Shown here: piece by piece, positions 35,515 through 48,334 of the stretch
Layout: every line of letters begins with the position of its first letter
Position numbering within the stretch: the stretch's first letter is position 1
Notes under the pieces: model-generated
What the model was told of the DNA's origin: nothing
The model's database searches: none
The model's input: the letters and a program-made list of their open reading frames with translations, nothing else
Assembly: GCA_964023275.1 (NCBI GenBank)
Contig: OZ029923.1
Location: forward strand, 7,223,729 to 7,287,728
Source of the DNA: Norana najaformis
Lineage: Eukaryota > Annelida > Clitellata > Crassiclitellata > Hormogastridae
Reading direction: 5' to 3'
DNA: 64,000 nt
Program-made: the position numbers and the translations under genes

Positions 35515-38500
35515 CTGAAGCTAATGACATTGTAAACTTAGTAAGTGACAGAAATCGATGGTGTATCGGTCCCAGTTGCAGTTGCCGTTGGTTGTGCAAC
35601 GTCTGAAGTAACAGAAAGCGATGGTGCATCGGTCGCAGTCGCAGTTGCCGTAGGTTGTGCAACGGCTGAAGTGACAGAAAGCAATGGTGCATCAGTTGCA
35701 GTTGCCGTTGGTTGCGCAACGGCTGAAGTGACAGAAATCGATGATGCATCGGTCCCTGTTGCAGTTCCCGTTGGTTGCGCAACGGCTGAAGAGGCAGAAG
35801 GCGATGGTGCATCGGTCGCAGTTGCAGTTGCCGTTGGTTGTGCAACGGCTGAAGCAACAGAAAGCGATGGTGCATCGGTCGCAGTCGCAGTTGCCGTTGG
35901 TTGTGCGACGGCTGAAGTAACAGAAAGCGATGGTGAATCGGTCGCAGTCGCAGTTGCCGTTGGTTGTGCAACGGCTGAAGTGACAGAAATCGATGATGCA
36001 TCGGTCCCTGTTGCAGTTCCCGTAGGTTGCGCAACGGCTGAAGAGGCAGAATGCGATGGTGCATCGGTCGCAGTCGCAGTTGCCGTTGGTTGTGCAACGG
36101 CTGAAGTGACAGAAAACGATGGCGCATCGGTCGCAGATGCAGTTGCCGTAGGTTGTGCAACGCCTGAAGTGACAGAAAGCGATGGTGCATCGGTCGCAGT
36201 CGCAGTTGCCGTTGGTTGTGCAACGGCTGAAGTGACAGAAAACGATGGTGCATCGGTCGCAGTTGCAGTTGACGTTGGTTGTGCAACGGCTGAAGTAACA
36301 GAAAGCGATGGTGCATCGGTCGCAGTCGCAGTTGCCGTTGGTTGTGCAACGGCTGAAGTGACAGAAAACGATGGTGCATCGGTCGCAGTTGCAGTTGACG
36401 TTGGTTGTGCAACGGCTGAAGTAACAGAAAGCGATGGTGCATCGGTCGCAGTTGCAGTTGCCGTTTGTTGTGCAACGGCTGAAGTGACAGAAATCGATGG
36501 TGCATCGGTCGCAGATGCAGTTGCCGTTGGTTGTGCAACGGCTGAAGTAACAGAAAGCGATAGTGCATCGGTCGCAGTTGCAGTTGACGTTGGTTGTGCA
36601 ACGGCTGAAGTGACAGAAAGCGATGGTGCATCGGTCGCAGTTGTAGTTGCCGTTGGTTGTGCAACGGCTGAAGTAACAGAAAGCGATAGTGCATCGGTCG
36701 CAGTTGCAGTTGACGTTGGTTGTGCAACGGCTGAAGTGACAGAAAGCGATGGTGCATCGGTCGCAGTTGTAGTTGCCGTTGGTTGTGCAACGGCTGAAGT
36801 AACAGAAAGCGATGGTGCATCGGTCGCAGTCGCAGTTGCCGTTGGTTGTGCAACGGCTGAAGTGACAGAAAACGATGGTGCATCGGTCGCAGTTGCAGTT
36901 GACGTTGGTTGTGCAACGGCTGAAGTAACAGAAAGCGATGGTGCATCGGTCCCAGATGCAGTTGCCGTTGGTTGTGCAAAGGCTGAAGTGAAAGAAATCG
37001 ATGGTGCATCGGTCCCAGTTGCAGTTGCCGTTGGTTGTGCAACGGCTGAAGTAACAGAAATCGATGGTGCATCAGTTGCAGTTGCAGTTGACGTTGGTTG
37101 TGCAACGGCTGAAGTGACAGAAAGCGATGGTGCATCGGTCGCAGTTGTAGTTGCCGTTGGTTGTGCAACGGCTGAAGTGAGAGAAAACGATGGTGCATCG
37201 GTCGCAGTTGCAGTTGCCGTTGGTTGTGCAACGGCTGAAGTAACAGAAAGCGATGGTGCATCGGTCGCAGTCGCAGTTGCCGTTGGTTCTGCAACGGCTG
37301 AAGTGACAGAAATCGATGGTGCATCGGTCGCAGTTGTAGTTGCCGTTGGTTGTGCAACGGCTGAAGTAACAGAAATCGATGGCTCATCGGTCGCAGTCGC
37401 AGTTGCCGTTGGTTGTGCAACGGCTGAAGTGACAGAAATCGATGGTGCATCGGTCCCTGTTGCAGTACCCGTAGGTTGTGCAACGGCTGAAGTAACAGAA
37501 AGCGATGGCGCATCGGTCGCAGTCGCAGTTGCCGTGTGTTGTGCAACGGCTGAAGTAACAGAAAGCGATGGGGCATCGGTCCCACTTGCAGTTGCCGTTG
37601 GTTGTGAAACCGCTGCAGTGACAGAAATCGATGGCGTATTGGTCCCAGTTGCAGTTGCCGTAGGTTGTGCAACGGCTGAAGTGACAGAAAGCGATGGTGC
37701 ATCGGTCGCAGATGCAGTTGCCGTTGGTTGTGAAACGGCTGAAGTGACAGAAATCGATGATGCATTGGTCCCTGTTGCAGTTCCCGTAGGTTGTGCAACG
37801 GCTGAAGTGGCAGAAGGCGATGGTGCATCAGTTGCAGTTGCCGTTTGTTGTGCAACGGCTGAAGTGACAGAAATCGATGGTGCATCGGTCCCAGTTGCAG
37901 TTGCCGTAGGTTGTGCAACGGCTGAAGTAACAGAAAGCGATGGTGCATCGGTCGCAGTTGCAGTTGACGTTGGTTGTGCAACGGCTGAAGTGACAGAAAG
38001 CGATGGTGCATCGGTCGCAGTTGTAGTTGCCGTTGGTTGTGCAACGGCTGAAGTAACAGAAAGCGATGGTGCATCGGTCGCAGTCGCAGTTGCCGTTGGT
38101 TGTGCAACGGCTGAAGTGACAGAAAACGATGGTGCATCGGTCGCAGTTGCAGTTGACGTTGGTTGTGCAACGGCTGAAGTGACAGAAAGCGATGGTGCAT
38201 CGGTCGAAGTCGCAGTTGCCGTTGGTTGTGCAACGGCTGAAGTGACAGAAAGCGATGGTGCATCGGTCGCAAATGTAGTTGCATTTGGTTGTGCAACGGC
38301 TGAAGTGACAGAAAGCGATGGTGCATCGGTCGAAGTCGCAGTTGCCGTTGGTTGTGCAACGGCTGAAGTGACAGAAAGCGATGGTGCATCGGTCGCAAAT
38401 GTAGTTGCATTTGGTTGTGCAACGGCTGAAGTGACAGAAAGCGATGGTGCATCGGTCGCAGTTGTAGTTGCCGTTGGTTGTGCAACGGCTGAAGTAACAG

Positions 38501-41500
38501 AAATCGATGGCTCATCGGTCGCAGATGCAGTTGCCGTTGGTTGTGCAACGGCTGAAGTGACAGAAATCGATGATGCATTGGTCCCTGTTGCAGTTCCCGT
38601 AGGTTGTGCAACGGCTGAAGTAACAGAAGGCGATGGTGCATCGGTCCCAGTTGCAGTTGCCGTTGGTTGTGCAACGGCTGAAGTGACAGAAATCGATGAT
38701 GCATTGGTCCCTGTTGCAGTTCCCGTAGGTTGTGCAACGGCTGAAGTAACAGAAATCGATGGCTCATCGGTCGCAGATGCAGTTGCCGTTGGTTGTGCAA
38801 CGGCTGAAGTGACAGAAATCGATGGCTCATCGGTCCCAGTTGCAGTTGCCGTTGGTTGTGCAACGGCTGAAGTGACAGAAAGCGATGGCGCATCGGTCGC
38901 AGTCGCAGTTGCCGTTGGTTGTGCACCGGCTGAAGTAACAGAAAGCGATGGTGCATCGGTCCCAGTTGCAGTTGCCGTTGGTTGTGCAACGGCTGAAGTG
39001 ACAGAAATCGATGGTGTATCGGTCCCAGTTGCAGTTGCCGTTAGTTGTGCAACGGCTGAAGTGACAGAAAGCGATGGTGCATCAGTTGCAGTTGCAGTTG
39101 ACGTTGGTTGTGCAACGGCTGAAGTGACAGAAATCGATGATGCATTGGTCCCTGTTGCAGTTCCCGTAGGTTGTGCAACGGCTGAAGTAACAGAAATCGA
39201 TGGCTCATCGGTCGCAGATGCAGTTGCCGTTGGTTGTGCAACGGCTGAAGTGACAGAAATCGATGGCTCATCGGTCCCAGTTGCAGTTGCCGTTGGTTGT
39301 GCAACGGCTGAAGTGACAGAAAGCGATGGTGCATCGGTCGCAGTTGTAGTTGCCGTTGGTTGTGCAACGGCTGAAGTAACAGAAAGCGATGGTGCATCGG
39401 TCGCAGTCGCAGTTGCCGTTGGTTGTGCAACGGCTGAAGTGACAGAAAACGATGGTGCATCGGTCGCAGTTGCAGTTGACGTTGGTTGTGCAACGGCTGA
39501 AGTAACAGAAAGCGATGGTGCATCGGTCGAAGTCGCAGTTGCCGTTGGTTGTGCAACGGCTGAAGTGACAGAAAGCGATGGTGCATCGGTCGCAAATGTA
39601 GTTGCATTTGGTTGTGCAACGGCTGAAGTGACAGAAAGCGATGGTGCATCGGTCGAAGTCGCAGTTGCCGTTGGTTGTGCAACGGCTGAAGTGACAGAAA
39701 GCGATGGTGCATCGGTCGCAAATGTAGTTGCATTTGGTTGTGCAACGGCTGAAGTGACAGAAAGCGATGGTGCATCGGTCGCAGTTGTAGTTGCCGTTGG
39801 TTGTGCAACGGCTGAAGTAACAGAAATCGATGGCTCATCGGTCGCGGATGCAGTTGCCGTTGGTTGTGCAACGGCTGAAGTGACAGAAATCGATGATGCA
39901 TTGGTCCCTGTTGCAGTTCCCGTAGGTTGTGCAACGGCTGAAGTAACAGAAGGCGATGGTGCATCGGTCCCTGTTGCAGTTCCCGTTGGTTGTGCAACGG
40001 CTGAAGTAACAGAAATCGATGGCTCATCGGTCGCAGATGCAGTTGCCGTTGGTTGTGCAACGGCTGAAGTGACAGAAATCGATGGCTCATCGGTCCCAGT
40101 TGCAGTTGCCGTTGGTTGTGCAACGGCTGAAGTGACAGAAATCGATGATGCATTGGTCCCTGTTGCAGTTCCCGTAGGTTGTGCAACGGCTGAAGTAACA
40201 GAAATCGATGGCTCATCGGTCGCAGATGCAGTTGCCGTTGGTTGTGCAACGGCTGAAGTGACAGAAATCGATGGCTCATCGGTCCCAGTTGCAGTTGCCG
40301 TTGGTTGTGCAACGGCTGAAGTGACAGAAAGCGATGGCGCATCGGTCGCAGTCGCAGTTGCCGTTGGTTGTGCACCGGCTGAAGTAACAGAAAGCGATGG
40401 TGCATCGGTCCCAGTTGCAGTTGCCGTTGGTTGTGCAACGGCTGAAGTGACAGAAATCGATGGTGTATCGGTCCCTGTTGCAGTTGCCGTTGGTTGTGCA
40501 ACGGCTGAAGTGACAGAAAGCGATGGTGCATCAGTTGCAGTTGCAGTTGACGTTGGTTGTGCAACGGCTGAAGTGACAGAAAGCGATGGTGCATCAGTCG
40601 CAGTTGTAGTTGCCGTTGGTTGTGCAACGGCTGAAGTGAGAGAAAGCGATGGCGCATCGGTCGCAGTCGCAGTTGCCGTTGGTTGTGCACCGGCTGAAGT
40701 GTCAGAAATCGATGATGCATCGGTCGCAGTTGCAGTTGCCGTTGGTTGTGCAACGGCTGAAGTGACAGAAATCTATGGTGCATCGGTCCCTGTTGCAGTA
40801 CCCGTAGGTTGTGCAACGGCTGAAGTAACAGAAAGCGATGGTGCATCGGTCGAAGTCGCAGTTGCCGTTGGTTGTGCAACGGCTGAAGTGACAGAAAGCG
40901 AGGTGCATCGGTCCCAGTTGCAGTTGCCGTTGGTTGTGAAACGGCTGTAGTGACAGAAATCGATGGTGGATCGGTCCCAGTTGCAGTTGCCGTTGGTTGT
41001 GCAACGGCTGAAGTAACAGAAAGCGATGGTGCATCAGTTGCAGTTGCCTTTGGTCGTGCAACGGCTGAAGTGACAGAAATCGATGGTGTATCGGTCCCAG
41101 TTGCAGTTGCCGTAGGTTGTGCAACGGCTGAAGCGGGAGAAAGCGATGGTGCATCGGTCGCAGTCGCAGTTGCCGTTCCTTGTGCAACGGCTGAAGTAAC
41201 AGAAAGCGATGGCGCATCGGTCGCAGTCGCAGTTGCCGTTGGTTCTGCAACGGCTGAAGTGAAAGAAATCGATGGTGCATCGGCCGCAGATGCAGTTGCG
41301 GTTGGTTGTGCAACGCCTGAAGTGACAGAAATCGATGATGCATTGGTCCCTGTTGCAGTTCCCGTAGGTTGTGCAACGGCTGAAGTGGCAGAAGGCGATG
41401 GTGCATCGGTCGCTGTTGCCGTTGCCGTTGGTTGCGCAACGGCTGAAGTGACAGAAAGCGATGGTGCGTCAGTTGCAGTTGCCGTTGGTTGTGCAACGGC

Positions 41501-44155
41501 TGAAGTGACAGAAATCGATGGTGGATCGGACCGAGTTGCAGTTGCCGTAGGTTGTGCAACGCCTGAAGTAACAGAAGGCGATGGTGCATCGGTCGCAGTT
41601 GCAGTTCCCGTAGGTTGTGCAACGGCTGAAGTGACAGATATCGATGATGAATCGGTCCCAGTTGCAGTTGCCGTAGGTTGTGCAACGGCTGAAGTGACAG
41701 AATGCGATGGTGCATCGGTCCCTGTTGCAGTTGCCGTTGGTTGTGCAACGGCTGTAGTCACAGAAATCGATGGTGTATCGGTCGCAGTTGCAGTTGCCGT
41801 TGGTTGTGCAACGGCTGAAGTGACAGAAATCGATGGTGTATCGGTCCCTGTTGCAGTTCCCGTAGGTTGTGCAACGGCTGAAGTAACAGAAAGCGATGGC
41901 GCATCGGTCGGAGTTGTAGTTGCCGTTGGTTGTGCAACGGCTGAAGTGACAGAAAGCGATGGTGCATCGGTCGCAGTTGTAGTTGCCGTTGGTTGTGCAA
42001 CGGCTGAAGTGAGAGAAAACGATGGTGCATCGGTCGCAGTTGCAGTTGACGTTGGTTGTGCAACGGCTGAAGTGACAGAAATCGATGGTGCATCGGTCCC
42101 AGTTGCAGTTGCCGTTGGTTGTGCAACGGATGAAGTAACAGAAAGCGATGGTGCATCGGTCGCAGTCGCAGTTGCCGTTGGTTCTGCAACGGCTGAAGTG
42201 ACAGAAATCGATGGTGCATCGGTCACAGTTGCAGTTGACGTTGGTTGTGCAACGGCTGAAGTGACAGAAATCGATGGTGCATCGGTCGCAGTTGTAGTTG
42301 CCGTTGGTTGTGCAACGGCTGAAGTAACAGAAATCGATGGCTCATCGGTCGCAGTCGCAGTTGCCGTTGGTTGTGCAACGGCTGAAGTGACAGAAATCGA
42401 TGGTGCATCGGTCCCTGGTGCAGTACACGTAGGTTGTGCAACGGCTGAAGTGACAGAAATCGATGGTGCATCGGTCCCTGTTGCAGTACCCGTAGGTTGT
42501 GCAACGGCTGAAGTAACAGAAAGCGATGGCGCATCGGTCGCAGTCGCAGTTGCCGTTTGTTGTGCAACGGCTGAAGTAACAGAAAGCGATGGGGCATCGG
42601 TCCCACTTGCAGTTGCCGTTGGTTGTGAAACCGCTGCAGTGACAGAAATCGATGGCGTATTGGTCCCAGTTGCAGTTGCCGTTGGTTGTGCAACGGCTGA
42701 AGTGACAGAAAGCGATGGTGCATCGGTCGCAGATGCAGTTGCCGTTGGTTGTGAAACGGCTGAAGTGACAGAAATCGATGATGCATTGGTCCCTGTTGCA
42801 GTTCCCGTAGGTTGTGCAACGGCTGAAGTGGCAGAAGGCGATGGTGCATCAGTTGCAGTTGCCGTTTGTTGTGCAACGGCTGAAGTGACAGAAATCGATG
42901 GTGCATCGGTCCCAGTTGCAGTTGCCGTAGGTTGTGCAACGGCTGAAGTAACAGAAAGCGATGGTGCATCGGTCGCAGTTGCAGTTGACGTTGGTTGTGC
43001 AACGGCTGAAGTGACAGAAAGCGATGGTGCATCGGTCGCAGTTGTAGTTGCCGTTGGTTGTGCAACGGCTGAAGTAACAGAAAGCGATGGTGCATCGGTC
43101 GCAGTCGCAGTTGCCGTTGGTTGTGCAACGGCTGAAGTGACAGAAAACGATGGTGCATCGGTCGCAGTTGCAGTTGACGTTGGTTGTGCAACCGCTGAAG
43201 TAACAGAAAGCGATGGTGCATCGGTCGAAGTCGCAGTTGCCGTTGGTTGTGCAACGGCTGAAGTGACAGAAAGCGATGGTGCATCGGTCGCAAATGTAGT
43301 TGCATTTGGTTGTGCAACGGCTGAAGTGACAGAAAGCGATGGTGCATCGGTCGAAGTCGCAGTTGCCGTTGGTTGTGCAACGGCTGAAGTGACAGAAAGC
43401 GATGGTGCATCGGTCGCAAATGTAGTTGCATTTGGTTGTGCAACGGCTGAAGTGACAGAAAGCGATGGTGCATCGGTCGCAGTTGTAGTTGCCGTTGGTT
43501 GTGCAACGGCTGAAGTAACAGAAATCGATGGCTCATCGGTCGCAGATGCAGTTGCCGTTGGTTGTGCAACGGCTGAAGTGACAGAAATCGATGATGCATT
43601 GGTCCCTGTTGCAGTTCCCGTAGGTTGTGCAACGGCTGAAGTAACAGAAGGCGATGGTGCATCGGTCGCAGTTGCAGTTGCCGTTGGTTGTGCAACGGCT
43701 GAAGTGACAGAAATCGATGATGCATTGGTCCCTGTTGCAGTTCCCGTAGGTTGTGCAACGGCTGAAGTAACAGAAATCGATGGTGCATCGGTCGCAGATG
43801 CAGTTGCCGTTGGTTGTGCAACGGCTGAAGTGACAGAAAGCGATGGCTCATCGGTCCCAGTTGCAGTTGCCGTTGGTTGTGCAACGGCTGAAGTGACAGA
43901 AAGCGATGGCGCATCGGTCGCAGTCGCAGTTGCCGTTGGTTGTGCAACGGCTGAAGTGACAGAAATCGATGGTGTATCGGTCCCAGTTGCAGTTGCCGTA
44001 GGTTGTGCAACGGCTGAAGTAACAGAAATCGATGGTGTATCGGTCCCTGTTGTAGTTGCGTTAGGTTGTGCAAGGGTTGTCTCGACAGTTGATGACATTG
44101 CATAAGTTATTGTCATATAAAGCAGAGGTAATCGGAAAAATTGATGCATTTGCAT
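35515..44155 (-). CDS. Mucin gene B: signal peptide and giant PTS-repeat exon, frame disrupted
   Basis: The start codon at 44,155 gives the same signal-like opening as gene A, then STVETTLAQP and the 21-residue Thr/Ser/Ala/Pro repeats. It is read openly for about 1,080 residues. Near 40,902 one base is absent (gcgaggtgc where other units have gcgatggtgc). The frame then passes into an LHNQRQLQL-type reading and stops near 39,041. In the original mucin frame the remaining array looked open by eye down to about 35,541. There it meets a stop directly after the last unit, in the phrase GTCACTTACTAA, before the TCAG|GTAAGA donor at 35,515. An intact version would be near 2,870 residues. As assembled, gene B's array does not splice in frame into the downstream exons, so it is either recently broken or affected by assembly error. 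Confidence 0.6.
35545..44085. repeat. Tandem array 2: 63-bp units, about 135 copies, with higher-order blocks
   Basis: These are the same units as array 1, with fewer 57-bp variants. Multi-unit blocks are copied. A block around 38,000-38,540 recurs at about 39,320-39,860 with an offset of 1,323 bases, exactly 21 units. A block of about 1.2 kb at 37,430-38,640 recurs at 42,450-43,660 with only a few differences. The unusual units that read ANVVAF in the plus-strand frame occur in pairs in three places (near 38,280, 39,600 and 43,300). This is the signature of unequal exchange. The 1,801- and 1,051-residue plus-strand ORFs are by-products. Confidence 0.95.
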
Positions 44156-46180
44156 TGTATCTGGCTACGTTTGTAGATAGTGATATGTTTGTAAGCTGTA
44201 TGGTTTCTTCTGCTGTTTTGAACTTTTATTGTCTGAAAAACACAAAAAATATATGTTAGTTGTCAAGACATTCTCTCTGCATAAGTTAAGGCTGGGCTGA
44301 AAAACATGCGACACCTACCTATGCATGTAGCCTAATTTTGCAATGCATAAACATTAATGTGACCTTTGAATGTGGTTTGCAGGTACGTTAATCTAACGTT
44401 TGCGTGAAACATTTGTACCTTGATTTACCAACATTGCATTTTGGAACATAATTTGTTACACTAAAGATGAATACGCCAATTTTTCATATTTATTATCTTT
44501 GCACTGCCAGTGTAAGAAGTAAGAATGGACAATAAGACTCAGTGGCTATTTCTTTAATTTTAAATTCACTTAATTTTGTGCTAGTGCTTTGTGATTTCGA
44601 CGAATGTTGAGATATTAGTGTAAAAGCTTTATCAAGATGAAATAGATATATGCATCATGTTTTTATATATTGGTGAAATTCTTGAAGCACCTAATACAAA
44701 TTTAAAAGTTGCCAACTTCAAACAGACAGAAAAGAACATTCGCCTGTATAACGCTCTGAAGCAAATCAAATGAGTTCTGGTGTGCATTTGTCCATACAGT
44801 GTTCTCAGGTACATTCTTACACGTCAAATCAGGTAGATCTCTAACGATCTGTGCAAAATTCAGGATTAGACGGCCTTTAATAACAAAAAACTAAGCATTT
44901 GTTTAAATTCTTGCATCTTAGTTTCAAGCCCTTCGAAATTATCTAAATTCTCTATTCACTCTGGATCCATCTTTCACTTTTGCAAAACCGATCATATGCC
45001 CAAAAATCACTTAACTTTTAACAAACAGTTTTCTTCAAATTCGTCATAGCAATAGCATTTGATTCAAAAATTAATCTATATGTTGCAAATGAACGTTTCA
45101 ATCACCGAAATGAACAGCAATGTCATCAACATATGGCACAGTGAAATCTTTCACTGTGCTACAGAGAAGATCGAAGTATTCTCATCTGATTGATTTGGGA
45201 GAAAATGGCAAGCGTAATGTACTTGCGAGCGAGATGAGAAAATATGCCACTCAATCCTACCTACGAACAAGTCACCTCTAACGAGAACTAAAATTTAGTA
45301 CAAATGTTTTAGGAACGTTAAGAAAACATGCATAACTTAACCGTTGCTTACTAATGCTTTCACCACGTTATCGGGACACGCACAGTGAAACGCAAACCAT
45401 TATTCCGCGTTCCGAAGTAGAACAAACCGGTAAAATCGTTTACTTGCTGCCTTGGTATGTATCTAGATATTACATATAGTGCCTTTTATGTATCTCACAG
45501 AAACGCTACCTACTCTAGTCTAAGTGGTGTTTAAGTGAATTAAGAAGAAAAATCCTCGACCCAACCTTGAAGACGTTCTTCTTAGCAAAAAGTGCTTCAT
45601 ACACATGAAGCTGAATCCTGGGAAGCCTTGAGTCATCTTGTAGCTAAGGTTACATTCTAGCAATGACTTTGTCTATTGTACAGTTTTGCTTAACTGATTA
45701 CTCTTTCTCCACCTTTTTCGTGGCCTATAGTTGTGTTTCATAAATAAGATTTTACCTTACCTGAGAGTGTAAAGAATGTATGTCAGAATTACTGCGTGAG
45801 ACTATTGTTTCTACTAGCGAACATCAGCGAAGACTACTCGTTCAAGATAAAATTTCTCCCTCACGTAAGTTTGCATAACTTCCTTGTGACATAAGAGTAC
45901 TAGTATTAGTACTACTAGTACTACTACTACCACTACTACTACCACTTCTACTATCAGTAATAATAATAATAATAATAGTAGTAGCAGCAGCAGCAGCAGA
46001 AGTGGTAATAGTACAAGTGTCTAGAAAACCACGGGGGCAAAGCAACATGCAGAAAGAATTGCGGTAAACTTTGCAGCTTTTACTTTGGTTCTGATCTCAG
46101 CAGGAATATCATCAACCTCATCATCTCCAGGTCTATAGGAGTCGGTTACAGTGTTGGTGTCTGCCCGTTCCAAGGAATTA
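44076..46180. repeat. 5' flank of array 2, duplicate of 21,926-24,029
   Basis: Same orientation and extent as the flank of array 1. It ends abruptly at caaggaatta (46,180), where the 24,029 copy also loses similarity. No coding exon was recognised in it. It presumably carries the promoter of gene B. Confidence 0.9.
45895..46012. repeat. TAC/TAG trinucleotide tract
   Basis: Copy of the tract at 23,750-23,870, with a longer aat run and different repeat counts. Confidence 0.85.
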
Positions 46181-46270
46181 CACTGGCCAACACATAATTT
46201 GTTGCCTCAAATGTTAGAACTGTTTCTGGGTATATTTGACCTGCTGATTCCAGAAAAGGCACCAGTTTTC
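46181..46270. other. 90-bp junction sequence between two duplicated blocks
   Basis: Bases here match neither 24,030 onward nor 33,361-33,450. They sit exactly between the end of the array-type 5' flank and the start of copy C. They may be leftover sequence from the original locus or filler from the rearrangement. Confidence 0.6.
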
Positions 46271-46798
46271 TCCGCTTGGCCGTGGACAAATGCCACAGTG
46301 TGGTTAAGAACCGCAATCCACGAAGAAGAAAGGACCAAGCTTAGACCTACGGTATATAGGACCTAAAGCAGCAAAGGACCTAAGATAGAACCCTGTGGAG
46401 GATCAAGTGGAACCAAGGACCAGTCAGACAGTGTGGAACTAAATATTACTGCCTGGTTAAAGTATTGGCATCATTAATTGCAAAACGGATACGCCTTTGT
46501 TTCAAAAACATTTTAATCCTAAATTTTGACGAGAGTTCTGGTTCTTCATGAATAGAAATAAAAATACATAGGCAATAAGCATATGTAAATGATTAGGCCT
46601 ATATGTGACAGCGCACATTATTACAGGCCTATATATAAAAGTAGTTGTAGGTCTATGGTTCCACAGAAACATAACTGTAATTTGGGTAACGTAAGGTGAT
46701 ATCTGAGCATCACACAAAAGCTACGTCAGGGAGACCAGCTTAACTACTGACGCTATAGCAAAACTATTGCGCAAATAAGCTGCTTAGAAACAACTTAC

Positions 46799-46970
46799 AT
46801 GCACCCAGTTGTTTTTACGTCTATGACAGTACAGATCTGATACTCGTCTGTGCAGCTGGCATAGCAGGCGATGTCGTTCGGATTTTGTTTCGCATATGTG
46901 ACACAGAAATAGCATGGCGAACAAATATGTTGTCCAATCGTTGGGCATGGATCATTAGCGTAGTTTGTAA
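46799..46970 (-). pseudogene. Copy C: EGF-like exon of a partial gene
   Basis: Identical by eye to the EGF-like exon of gene B, with intact splice sites and frame. No transmembrane or tail exon follows in gene order. The next sequence downstream is the 5' flank of gene B at 46,180. A transcript from C would have to skip across the B start and array to reach B's membrane exons, or else make no membrane protein. I call it a partial gene copy. Confidence 0.6.
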
Positions 46971-47736
46971 CTGGAAGTAACAACCGTTGTTCACTCAATT
47001 TAGGACAACAATTGTTTGCTTTCGCTCCTAAATATTGAAAGCACGTAGACCTAAAGTAAAATTCAACACAAAAGGAAATTTTATGAAATTACCCTTATTT
47101 ATTTAATAGGAGTGAAATATACAAGTGACTTGACTGGAAAGTGTGTAGTTTTAGTGTAACATAACAGCAAAGTTGCGATCTCATCAATTTGTAGTATAAC
47201 CATATATGTGCGACAGTTTCAGAGAGAGGTTAATCAAAGGACATTATGGCTCGGCCATTAAGGAGGATAAATTCAGTAGATCTGAACTGATCAGTTTGCA
47301 AATTTTTCGGTAACTGAATTAGAGAAAAAGGCGATACGCCTAACAATTAATGATGAAAGATACTACAGGTGTGATCAATCTAATTATCTTGTACGTATGC
47401 ATGGGCTTAGTCACAGATGTGGATGATGATTTTGGTGCGCATTTTGCTTATACACCCTAAACACCCTACAGAGCGAAGACAAAAATGACTAATGCTATTC
47501 AAATAGAAGATTTGTCGGTGTTAGTCAAAATTAGGAAAATTTTCAATATTAAAAATTTTTCCCGCTACCCTAAAAATATAATGCGCTTTGTACATGTGAA
47601 TTTATATTGCAAGACACCCCTGTTATTAAAAGATATATTGAGACTTATTAATCTAACACGTTGTCAAAGAATACAGGAAAAATTATTGTAATGTTGTAAA
47701 TGTAACGAATTCGGTAGATACAGAAATAAAACTCAC

Positions 47737-47918
47737 TTTCAGATCTTGCTGATTTAGTCATATTGTCAACACTCTCTTCCAAAATCACATAGCCCATGAA
47801 ATCTGTATCTTTAAGGTATGAAGCAGCTGTCGTGTTTATATGGTTTGTAATAGCTTCAGTCCTTCCTATAACCTCTTTGCTCGCAAATTCGGTGTTGGAT
47901 GAAGCAAAAGTAAAGTTA
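47737..47918 (-). pseudogene. Copy C: NFTFA extracellular exon of a partial gene
   Basis: Identical by eye to the exon of gene B at 34,917-35,098, including its acceptor and its GTGAGT donor. The frame is open. See the EGF-like exon of copy C for the context. Confidence 0.6.
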
Positions 47919-48334
47919 CTAAATGTTGAAATAAACACGGACATCTAATATAACTCAATCTTACTACAACGAGACAGATAGTTCGTGCGAGATCAATCAA
48001 TTACAGAGCCTTTTATTTACGTTTGATTAATTTCTTTGAATTTAATTTAGAGGCGGCTGAACATACTCCACTTATCAGAAAATGTATAGAAAATACAGCC
48101 TTATCTTACACTTCTATGTCTTAACTTGTAAACCATAACAATAGCCTAAAACCTGCATATGTAAAATGTAGCTATGCGCTTTCCTTTGCGCGAAATCAAG
48201 CTCTTTACAGAAATGAGCGTTTATGCCTGGAGGCTTATTCAGAAATAGGATCAAGTGCCGACTAATATCAACCAGTCAGCTTTATAAATCTCCGTATTTA
48301 AATTTCAAAATAGGCCGATATTTCTAATTCTTAC

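Larger units (their letters stand above)
33451..35535. repeat. 2.1-kb segment of gene B, duplicated as copy C (46,271-48,360)
   Basis: The two segments lie 12,820 bases apart in direct orientation. I count only about ten differences over 2.1 kb, or roughly 99.5% identity. The duplicated part holds the short first-exon end, the NFTFA exon and the EGF-like exon, but not the transmembrane or tail exons. See the finding on the chimeric origin of gene B. Confidence 0.95.

Noticed and set aside
35504-38989. Minus-strand ORF of 1,161 codons (LHNQRQLQLRPMHHRFLSLQP repeats) as the product of gene B
   Set aside because: It starts within the array at an arbitrary Met and has no leader. It does run into the downstream donor, so it is reported as a junction oddity rather than as the main product.
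35545-40950. Plus-strand ORF of 1,801 codons (VAVAVGCATAEVTE repeats), and its equivalents at 18,011-21,829 and 40,950-44,105, as real proteins
   Set aside because: They lack a signal peptide or any non-repeat domain and start and stop inside the array. They arise because the 63-bp unit has no stop in that frame. The minus-strand mucin frame has a signal peptide and a phased donor.
17000-44085. CRISPR-like appearance of the regular arrays
   Set aside because: There are no unique spacers between conserved repeats, the whole unit is repeated, the genome is eukaryotic and no cas genes are present.
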